Below are positions 57,388 through 64,000 of a stretch of 64,000 nt of DNA, piece by piece; within the stretch, counting starts at the first letter, position 1; each line of letters starts with the position of its first letter. The stretch is taken from positions 496,001 through 560,000 of the forward strand of contig NZ_BMES01000001.1 of NCBI RefSeq assembly GCF_014636935.1. Reading direction: 5' to 3'. This DNA is from Alsobacter metallidurans (lineage in GTDB: Bacteria; Pseudomonadota; Alphaproteobacteria; Rhizobiales; Beijerinckiaceae). The translations under genes and the position numbers were made by a program. The notes under the pieces are model-generated. The model was given only the letters and a program-made list of their open reading frames with translations, had not been told where the DNA came from and did not search any database.

Positions 57388-59247
57388 TTACTCCGGCACG
57401 ACCCGCACCGCGCCCTTGGCGGCGCTGGTGGTGAGGGCCGCGTAGGCCTTCAGCGCCATCGTGATCTTGCGCTCCCGCGGGGCGGGCTTCCAGGCCTGCG
57501 GGCCGCGGGCTTCCATCTCCTGGCGGCGGCGGTCGAGCTCGTCCTGCGGCACCGCCAGTGCGATGCGGCGCTCCGGGATGTCGATCTCGATGGTGTCGCC
57601 GGTGCGCACGAGGCCGATCAGGCCGCCCTCGGCGGCTTCGGGGGAGCAGTGGCCGATGGAGAGGCCCGACGTGCCGCCCGAGAAGCGCCCGTCGGTGATC
57701 AGCGCGCAGGCCTTGCCGAGGCCGCGGCTCTTCAGGTAGCTCGTCGGGTAAAGCATCTCCTGCATGCCGGGGCCGCCGCGCGGGCCCTCATAGATGATCA
57801 CCACCACGTCGCCGGCCTTCACCTCGTTGCCGAGGATGCCCTTCACGGCTGCGTCCTGGCTCTCGTAGACGCGGGCCGGACCGGTGAACTTCAGGACGCT
57901 GGCGTCCACGCCGGCCGTCTTCACGATGCAGCCGTCCAGCGCGATGTTGCCGGTCAGCACCGCGAGGCCGCCGTCCTTCGAATAAGCATGCTCGGCGTCG
58001 CGGATCACGCCGGCCGAGCGGTCGAGGTCGAGCTGGTCGTAGCGGCGACTCTGGCTGAAGGCCGTCTGCGTCGGCACGCCGCCGGGCGCGGCGCGGTAGA
58101 AGGTGCGCACGGCTTCGCTCTCGGTGCGCGACACGTCCCAGCGGCTGATCGCGTCCGCCATGCTGGCGCTGTGGACGGTCGGCATGCTGGTGTCGATCAG
58201 GCCGGCGCGCTCGAGCTGGCCGAGGATCGCCATGATGCCGCCGGCGCGATGCACGTCCTCCATGTGGACGTTGGCGACCGAGGGGGCGACCTTGCAGAGC
58301 ACCGGCACGCGGCGCGACAGGCGGTCGATGTCCGCCATCGTGAAGTCGATCTTGCCCTCATAGGCGGCGGCCAGCAGGTGCAGCACCGTGTTGGTGGAGC
58401 CGCCCATCGCGATGTCGAGCGTCATCGCGTTCTCGAAGGACTTGAAGTTCGCGACGTTGCGCGGCAGCACGCTCTCGTCGCCCTGCTCGTAGTAGCGCTT
58501 GGTGATGTCGACGATGAGGTGGCCGGCCTCCACGAACAGCCGCTCGCGGTCCGCATGCGTGGCCAGCGTCGAGCCGTTGCCGGGCAGCGCCAGGCCGAGC
58601 GCCTCGGTGAGGCAGTTCATCGAATTGGCCGTGAACATGCCCGAGCACGACCCGCAGGTGGGGCAGGCGGAACGCTCGATCACCTGCACTTCCGCGTCCG
58701 AGACGCGGTCGTCGGCGGCCGCCACCATGGCGTCGATCAGGTCGACCTTCTTGGTGACGCCGGCGGCGTTTCCGACCGGCTCGGCGACGTACTTGCCGGC
58801 CTCCATCGGGCCGCCCGACACGAACACCACCGGGATGTTGAGCCGCATGGCGGCCATCAGCATGCCGGGCGTGATCTTGTCGCAGTTGGAGATGCACACG
58901 ATGGCGTCGGCGCAATGCGCGTTGACCATGTATTCGACGCTGTCGGCGATGATCTCGCGCGACGGCAGGCTGTAGAGCATGCCGTCATGGCCCATCGCGA
59001 TGCCGTCGTCGACCGCAATGGTGTTGAACTCCTTGGCGACGCCGCCCGCCTTCTCGATCTCGCGGGCCACGAGCTGGCCGAGATCCTTGAGGTGCACGTG
59101 GCCGGGCACGAACTGCGTGAACGAGTTCGACACCGCGATGATCGGCTTGCCGAAATCGCCGTCCTTCATGCCGGTGGCGCGCCAGAGGCCGCGCGCGCCC
59201 GCCATGTTGCGGCCGTGGGTGGTGGTGCGGGAGCGATAATGCGGCAC
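57388..59247 (-). CDS. ilvD: Dihydroxy-acid dehydratase
   Basis: Third common step of valine, leucine and isoleucine synthesis. The 619 residues carry the Fe-S ligands in [12 protein letters not shown] (~120-131) and [18 protein letters not shown] (~195-212), and [17 protein letters not shown] [19 protein letters not shown] in the C-terminal half. GTG 59247 gives the standard [20 protein letters not shown] start, with GAGGA upstream. The longer frame is rejected. Confidence 0.96.
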   Translation of the reverse strand: MPHYRSRTTTHGRNMAGARGLWRATGMKDGDFGKPIIAVSNSFTQFVPGHVHLKDLGQLVAREIEKAGGVAKEFNTIAVDDGIAMGHDGMLYSLPSREIIADSVEYMVNAHCADAIVCISNCDKITPGMLMAAMRLNIPVVFVSGGPMEAGKYVAEPVGNAAGVTKKVDLIDAMVAAADDRVSDAEVQVIERSACPTCGSCSGMFTANSMNCLTEALGLALPGNGSTLATHADRERLFVEAGHLIVDITKRYYEQGDESVLPRNVANFKSFENAMTLDIAMGGSTNTVLHLLAAAYEGKIDFTMADIDRLSRRVPVLCKVAPSVANVHMEDVHRAGGIMAILGQLERAGLIDTSMPTVHSASMADAISRWDVSRTESEAVRTFYRAAPGGVPTQTAFSQSRRYDQLDLDRSAGVIRDAEHAYSKDGGLAVLTGNIALDGCIVKTAGVDASVLKFTGPARVYESQDAAVKGILGNEVKAGDVVVIIYEGPRGGPGMQEMLYPTSYLKSRGLGKACALITDGRFSGGTSGLSIGHCSPEAAEGGLIGLVRTGDTIEIDIPERRIALAVPQDELDRRRQEMEARGPQAWKPAPRERKITMALKAYAALTTSAAKGAVRVVPE

Positions 59248-59394
59248 GGGGCGATCCTCGGGTGATCTTGTCGGGCTGTCGTTTCGGCGACGACTACACC
59301 AAGGCCGACCGAAAGGGAATTGCAAGCCGCGGCGGCCCGCGCATGCCAGATGTGACGCCGCGGGGAGGCGGTGCGAACGATTGTTGCCGGCTCG

Positions 59395-59580
59395 TCCCGG
59401 CTGCGCGAAGCGCACCCTCCCCTTTGAGGGGGAGGGTCGACGGCCGCAGGCCGGCGGGGTGGGGTGACACCGGGGCTGTATGCGACGGTGGCAGGATCAT
59501 GGGTTTCAGCGAGGGAGCTTCACGCCCGGCTGCACCCCACCCCGGCCCTTCGGGCCGACCTTCCCCCTCGAGGCGAGGAT
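59395..59580. repeat. Paired ccctcccc hairpin element in the ilvD-AKR gap
   Basis: caccctcccctttgagggggagggt (59409-59432) and a later hairpin of gacctt/ccccctcgag type frame ~150 bases. The 355-bp gap between the aldo/keto reductase stop (59603) and the ilvD start (59247) holds nothing else I can support, apart from the ilvD ribosome site. A small copy of the same hairpin lies at 57333-57352. Confidence 0.65.
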
Positions 59581-59602
59581 GGCGCTTCGCGCCTGGGAGC
59601 TC

Positions 59603-60634
59603 CTAAGCCGGCGTCGGCGCGCCCTCGGCCAGCAGCCCCTCGCGCTTCAGGTCGGTCCACAGCGCGGCCGGCGGCGCCGCCGCCATGTCGGCCGCGTTGA
59701 AGCGCACTTCCTCGGGCCGCACGGCGCCGACCACCACCGAGATCACGGCCGGATGCGCGGCCGCGAAAGCGAGGGCGGCGGCGCGCAGGCCGACGCCGTG
59801 TCGGCCGCAGACCGCCTTGATGCGCCGGACGCGCTCCATCACGTCCTCGGGCGCCGGCGCGTAGTTGAACTTCGCGCCCTCCACCGGGCCGGTGGCCAGG
59901 ATGCCGGAGTTGAACACCCCGCCCAGCATCACGCCCACCTTCTTCTCCAGCGCGAGCGGCAGGAACTCGGCCAGCGCGGGCTGCTCCAGCAGCGAGTAGC
60001 GGCCGGCCAGAAGCACCGTGTCGAAGTCGCCCTCGCGCAGGAAGCGCGACGCCACGTCGGCCTCGTTGATGCCAACCCCGATCGCCTTGGCGAAGCCTGT
60101 GCGGCGCAGTTCGTCCAGCGCCCGGTAGGCGCCCGCCATGGCCTCACCGTAGCGGCGCTCGAAGTCGGCGCCGTGGGTCCAGACGTCCACGTCGTGGATG
60201 AGGAGGATGTCGACGCGGTCGAAGCCGGTGCGCAGCAGCGACTGCTCCACGGCCCGCATCGTGCCGTCATACGAGTAGTCGATGCGCGCCCGGTGCGGGA
60301 ATCCGCCCGCGAAGCCCGGTGCGACCACGTCGTCGCGCGGCTTCTCGACGGGCGCGAAGGGCTCCATCACGCGCCCGACCTTGGTGGAGAACACGAAGCT
60401 GTCGCGCGGGAAGCGCCGCAGCACGGCGGCGCAGCGCGCCTCCGCGAGGCCATTGCCGTAATGCGGGGAAGCGTCGAACAGCGTCACGCCCGCCTCGTGG
60501 GCGGCCTCCACGGTGGCGAGCGCCTCGCGCTCGTCCAGCCGGGCGTAGAGGTCGCCCAGCGGCGCGGCCCCGAACCCCATCATGCTGACGTCGAGCGCGG
60601 CCCCGCGCGAGGTCGTGAAGCGGCGCATCAGCAT
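59603..60634 (-). CDS. Aldo/keto reductase (sugar dehydrogenase-like)
   Basis: A 343-residue AKR barrel. It starts MLMRRFTTSRGAALDVSMMG; catalytic Asp in VTLFDASPHYG (~51-61), with Tyr in SPHYGNGLAE, Lys in FSTKVGR (~83), and the His position in LLIHDVDVW. The N-terminal form and length match D-threo-aldose/L-fucose dehydrogenase relatives, so an aldose is a likely substrate, unproven. It uses the ATG at 60634. pgi is upstream on the same strand, separated by a repeat. Confidence 0.88.
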   Translation of the reverse strand: MLMRRFTTSRGAALDVSMMGFGAAPLGDLYARLDEREALATVEAAHEAGVTLFDASPHYGNGLAEARCAAVLRRFPRDSFVFSTKVGRVMEPFAPVEKPRDDVVAPGFAGGFPHRARIDYSYDGTMRAVEQSLLRTGFDRVDILLIHDVDVWTHGADFERRYGEAMAGAYRALDELRRTGFAKAIGVGINEADVASRFLREGDFDTVLLAGRYSLLEQPALAEFLPLALEKKVGVMLGGVFNSGILATGPVEGAKFNYAPAPEDVMERVRRIKAVCGRHGVGLRAAALAFAAAHPAVISVVVGAVRPEEVRFNAADMAAAPPAALWTDLKREGLLAEGAPTPA

Positions 60635-60722
60635 GATGGTTCCTCCCTGAGTGTCTTGTTGCCTATTGGTAGCTCGACTGGCCGCTCACGCGAAACGGCG
60701 CCGCTCGCCGCCATCGACCTCC

Positions 60723-60842
60723 TCTCCCTGGAACAGGGAGAGGGCTGGGGTGAGGGCCCGCGCCGCGGCTCGCTTCTCAGAACGGTAGCCGCTTTACGCC
60801 AAAGGCCCTCACCCCTGCCCCTCTCCCCTGGTGGGGAGAGGG
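60723..60842. repeat. Paired ccctctcccc hairpins between pgi and the aldo/keto reductase
   Basis: ctccctggaacagggagag, then ctcacccctgcccctctcccc/ggggagagggg at the far end, enclosing ~70 bases. Same bipartite layout as 19713-19835. Confidence 0.72.
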
Positions 60843-60864
60843 GACGCGCGGCGAAGTTGGGGCC

Positions 60865-62505
60865 TCAATTCTGATGCCGCAGGTCCTTCAGCGCCTCGGC
60901 CAGTCCCCTGGTGCTGGCTGGGGCGTCGGCTTTCTCGCCTGTCACCAGCGGCAGGAACGCGGTGGCGAGCTCCTTGCCGAGCTCTACGCCCCACTGGTCA
61001 TAGGCGTTGATGTCGTAGATCGCCGCCTCCACAAACACGCGGTGCTCGTAGAGCGCCACAATGGCGCCCAGCGTGGCGGGATCGAGCAGGCGGTACAGGA
61101 TCGTCACCGACGGCCGATCGCCCGGAAACACCCGGTGCGGCGCGATGCGGTCCGCATCCTCGGCGGAGCGGCCCATCGCGAGCAACTGGTCGCGTGCTTG
61201 CTCGGGCGTGCGACCGCGCATCAGCGCCTCCGACTGGGCGAGGCAATTCGCCACCAGCATGGCGTGCATGTCGGCGTGCTCGGGCTCGTGGCCCTGCGCG
61301 CCAACCAGGAACTCGGCCGGGATCACGTCCGTGCCCTGGTGCAGCAGCTGGTAAAAGGCGTGCTGGCCGTTGGTGCCGGGCTCGCCCCACACCAGCGGGC
61401 CGGTCGGCCCGTCCACGGGGGAGCCGTCGCGCTTGACGCTCTTGCCGTTGCTCTCCATCTCGAGCTGCTGGAGATAGGCTGGCAGGCGGACGAGCCGCTG
61501 CTCGTAGGGCAGCACCGCGCGGGCCGGGAAGCCGCAGCCGTTGCGGTGCCACACGCCCACGAGCCCCATCAGCACGGGAAGGTTCTCGGCCGGCGGCGCG
61601 CTGCGGAAATGCTCGTCCATCTGGCGGGCGCCGCCCAGAAAGGCGCGGAAGTTCCGCTCGCCGATCGCCATCACGATCGAGAGGCCGATGCTGGACCACA
61701 GCGAGTAGCGCCCGCCCACCCAGTCCCAGAAGCCAAACATCCTGTCCGGCGCGATGCCGAAGGCCTGCACGTGCTTCAACGCGGTCGACACCGCGCAGAA
61801 ATGGTCGGCCACCGCGGCCTCGCCGATCGCCGCCGCCACCCAGGCGCGGGCCGCCTGCGCGTTGGCCATGGTTTCGGCGGTCGTGAAGGTCTTTGACGCC
61901 ACGATGAACAGCGTCGAGGCCGGATCGAGCGTCTTCAGCGTGTCGGCCAGGTGGGCGGGATCGACATTGGAGACGAAGTGCGTGCGTGGGCCGTCATGGA
62001 AGGGCGCGAGCGCCAGCGTGGCCATCACGGGGCCGAGGTCCGAGCCGCCGATGCCGATGTTCACCACGTCCGTGAACCGCCCGCCCGCGGCGGTCTTCAC
62101 CGCGCCGCCGCGCACCGCTTCCGCGAAGGCGCATACGCGGCCAAGCTCGCGCGAGACGTCCGGCGCCACGTCCTTGCCGTCCACCAGGATCGGTCGGTCG
62201 GCCGGCGCGCGCAGCGCCGTGTGGAGGACGCTACGGCCTTCCGTGAGGTTGATCGGCGCGCCCGCGAACATCGCGTCCCGGCGCCCCTCCACGTCGGCAG
62301 CCTTCGCGAGCGCGAGCAATTGGTCGCGGGTCGCATCGGTGAGCGCCGTCTTGGAATAATCGAGCGTCAGCCCCGCCGCGCTGCGCGAGAAGGCGCCGAA
62401 ACGGCCTGGGTCCTGCTCGAACAGCTCCGCGATCGGCGGGCGGGAGACCGCCGCCATCCGCAAGGCGGCCAGAAGGGCGGTGCGTTCGTTGCTGCGGTCC
62501 GTCAT
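60865..62505 (-). CDS. pgi: Glucose-6-phosphate isomerase
   Basis: Interconverts glucose-6-P and fructose-6-P. The 546 residues show [11 protein letters not shown] (~150), [14 protein letters not shown] (~265-278), the phosphate loop [11 protein letters not shown], the catalytic Glu region [12 protein letters not shown], and the Lys in [11 protein letters not shown] (~508). The start ATG is preceded by nothing distinctive. A DapA-like lyase lies upstream on the same strand. Confidence 0.97.
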   Translation of the reverse strand: MTDRSNERTALLAALRMAAVSRPPIAELFEQDPGRFGAFSRSAAGLTLDYSKTALTDATRDQLLALAKAADVEGRRDAMFAGAPINLTEGRSVLHTALRAPADRPILVDGKDVAPDVSRELGRVCAFAEAVRGGAVKTAAGGRFTDVVNIGIGGSDLGPVMATLALAPFHDGPRTHFVSNVDPAHLADTLKTLDPASTLFIVASKTFTTAETMANAQAARAWVAAAIGEAAVADHFCAVSTALKHVQAFGIAPDRMFGFWDWVGGRYSLWSSIGLSIVMAIGERNFRAFLGGARQMDEHFRSAPPAENLPVLMGLVGVWHRNGCGFPARAVLPYEQRLVRLPAYLQQLEMESNGKSVKRDGSPVDGPTGPLVWGEPGTNGQHAFYQLLHQGTDVIPAEFLVGAQGHEPEHADMHAMLVANCLAQSEALMRGRTPEQARDQLLAMGRSAEDADRIAPHRVFPGDRPSVTILYRLLDPATLGAIVALYEHRVFVEAAIYDINAYDQWGVELGKELATAFLPLVTGEKADAPASTRGLAEALKDLRHQN

Positions 62506-62637
62506 GGCGCTCCCGTTGTTTTGCCTAGAGCCGCGCCCCCGCCGGCCGAGAAGCCGTTGGGTCGCACACCGGCCAAAATCTGTCCAGACGCCCGACAGCC
62601 GCTCGGCCGTCGGGGTTGATCGTCCGTCAGTGCGCCC

Positions 62638-63564
62638 TCAGCGACCCCAGCGCAGCGCCAGCGGCTGCAGGTCGTGGGCGAGCTCCAGCAGGCCCTTGCG
62701 GGTCTCGGGATGCAGCGGCTCCAGCGGGTGGCGCACGGCGTCGCTCTTGATCACGCCGCCCTCCATCATCACCGTCTTGGTCGCCCGCAGGCCGCACTGG
62801 CGGTTCTCGTAGTTGATCAGCGGCAGGATGCGCCCGTAGGCGGCCTTGGCGTCGTCGCGGCGGCCGGCCAGGAAGTCGTGCACCACGGGCTTGATCAGGT
62901 CGGGCAGCAGCGCGCTCGACATGGTGCCGGTGGCGCCGGCGTCGAGGTCGGCCATCAGGGTGATGGATTCCTCGCCGTCGAACGGCCCCTCGATGGCGTC
63001 GCCGCCGGCTGCGATCAAGCCGCGCAGCTTGGCGGCCGCGAACGGCGTCTCGACCTTGAAGTAAGTGACGCCCGGAACTTCACGCGCCAGCCGGGCCAGA
63101 AACGGCACCGACAGCGTCACGCCGCTCAGCGGTGCGTCCTGAACCATGATGGGTACGCCGGCGGCTTCGGACACGGCCGCGAAATGCTCGATGATGCCCT
63201 TCTCGTCGGCGCGCAGCCCCGTGCCATGGTAGGGCGGCATCAGCATCAGCATGCTGGCGCCCGCCTGCGCGGCGCGCTTGCCGCGGGCTGCCGCGATGCG
63301 GGTGCTGAAATGGCTGCAGGTCACGATCACGGGCACGCGGCCGGCGACATGCGACAGGCTGAGATCGAGCAGCGTCTCGCGCTCCTCGTCCGAAAGGAGG
63401 AACTGCTCGGAATAATTGGCCAGGATGCACAGGCCGTCGACGCCCTGGTCGATCATGCAATCCAGCACGCGCTTCATGCCGTCCAGATCGAGATCCTGCG
63501 AAGCCGTGAAGGGCGTCGGCGCGACCGGGAAGATCCCCCGATAAGGGGTAGCGGGTGCGGCCAT
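62638..63564 (-). CDS. Dihydrodipicolinate-synthase-family lyase, divergent active site
   Basis: A 308-residue class I aldolase barrel. The Schiff-base lysine is K170 in VTYFKVETP and MLMPPYHG supplies the second conserved block, but the catalytic Tyr of DapA is replaced (QDAP near 142), and the GTTGE-type motif reads ANYSEQ (49-54). It is therefore unlikely to be true DapA; related sequences act on sugar-acid or hydroxyproline breakdown products. Substrate unknown. It lies 132 bp upstream of pgi on the same strand. Confidence 0.85.
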   Translation of the reverse strand: MAAPATPYRGIFPVAPTPFTASQDLDLDGMKRVLDCMIDQGVDGLCILANYSEQFLLSDEERETLLDLSLSHVAGRVPVIVTCSHFSTRIAAARGKRAAQAGASMLMLMPPYHGTGLRADEKGIIEHFAAVSEAAGVPIMVQDAPLSGVTLSVPFLARLAREVPGVTYFKVETPFAAAKLRGLIAAGGDAIEGPFDGEESITLMADLDAGATGTMSSALLPDLIKPVVHDFLAGRRDDAKAAYGRILPLINYENRQCGLRATKTVMMEGGVIKSDAVRHPLEPLHPETRKGLLELAHDLQPLALRWGR

Positions 63565-63819
63565 AGCTTGTCCTCCAAGTCGATCATTGTCACGCGGGGG
63601 CGTTTCGCCCTCCTAGGCGCAGAACACGACAGCCACGCCGCGAACGCAAGCGCGGCTGCGCCATGGCGGCCATGCTTCGCGATGAAGCCCTGCTCAAATC
63701 GACGGCGCGCCCTTTGCGTGATCGCCAACACGCCTTTGCGTGCGCCGCCGCAACCCGGGAGCCGCCCTGACGTTTCCGCACCATCGGCGGCCGGCCCGGC
63801 CCGCGCGCAACTGCGAGAC

Positions 63820-64000
63820 ATGATGGCATTCACGACCCGCAACTCCCTGTCCGCCCTGAACGCCTGGGCGCCCCGCATGCTGAGCGTGCTGCGGATCATG
63901 ACCGGGCTCCTCTTCCTGGAGCACGGCACGCAGAAGCTGCTCGGCTTCCCGGCGTCCGGAAAGCCCGGTCCGGAGCTGTTCTCGCTGAGCTGGACCAGCG
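63820..64000 (+). CDS. DoxX family membrane protein (C-terminus beyond window)
   Basis: The first 60 codons of a DoxX-like gene: a short cytoplasmic start, then helix MLSVLRIMTGLLFLEHGTQK, where LLFLEHGTQKLLGFP is the conserved DoxX opening. The start is ATG 63820 or the adjacent ATG 63823. It is divergent from the lyase across a 255-bp gap with no other gene seen. Confidence 0.85.
   Translation, partial: MMAFTTRNSLSALNAWAPRMLSVLRIMTGLLFLEHGTQKLLGFPASGKPGPELFSLSWTS

Noticed and set aside
62638..63564. True dapA
   Set aside because: Catalytic tyrosine missing and not linked to the lysine genes at 25-28 kb.

Overview
The window is GC-rich chromosomal DNA from an alphaproteobacterium, most likely a member of the Hyphomicrobiales (Rhizobiales). 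The evidence is the conserved neighbourhoods: cytochrome c / kdsB / pheA; ffs / dnaX / ybaB / recR; def / fmt / truA / dapE / dapD / argB; and rpmH / rnpA / yidC / engB. The Cys-poor DnaX zinc module and the abundant small palindromic extragenic repeats also fit. The genus cannot be fixed by eye. There is no rRNA, CRISPR array, prophage or recognisable insertion sequence.

Left end (1-13.0 kb, all minus strand). Ten genes run in one direction, most of them overlapping or nearly touching. In transcription order they are two tandem peptide-type solute-binding proteins, permeases yejB and yejE, a double-ATPase yejF, phosphopentomutase deoB, a URC1-type GTP cyclohydrolase II homologue, URC4 (DUF1688), uracil phosphoribosyltransferase upp, and a HAD hydrolase cut by the window edge. 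URC1, URC4 and the phosphoribosyltransferase are the core of the ribosylurea route of uracil degradation known from yeast. The layout suggests a pyrimidine/nucleoside scavenging unit with its own importer, and it is the most interesting system here.

13-33 kb is housekeeping: a membrane-anchored cytochrome c, kdsB and pheA (LPS Kdo and phenylalanine), NudC and a HIT protein, the SRP RNA, DNA polymerase tau, YbaB, RecR and RmuC, peptide deformylase and formyltransferase, TruA, the lysine genes dapE and dapD, argB, and the rpmH-rnpA-yidC-engB membrane-insertion group. An AT-richer gene of unknown function lies between recR and rmuC and looks acquired.

33-48.8 kb is mixed: a TVP38 membrane protein with a MerA-like flavoprotein and a sensor kinase; a TetR-controlled RND efflux pair with a very clear promoter/operator; a lone trehalohydrolase gene (treZ); a ParA/ribbon-helix-helix pair; and a DEAD-box helicase with an Arg/Asp-rich repeat tail.

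49-64 kb: tRNA-Arg(ACG) is followed by about 2 kb of poorly coding DNA with small orphan and possibly broken genes. Metabolic genes follow: a CNNM/CorC protein, a GFA protein, a glutathione transferase, an Old-Yellow-Enzyme/Fe-S oxidoreductase, ilvD, an aldo/keto reductase, pgi, a divergent DapA-family lyase and a partial DoxX gene. At least two families of palindromic repeats (one ending in gtcattgcgag, one in gtcatcccc) sit in the gaps, and a third group resembles ccctctcccc hairpins.
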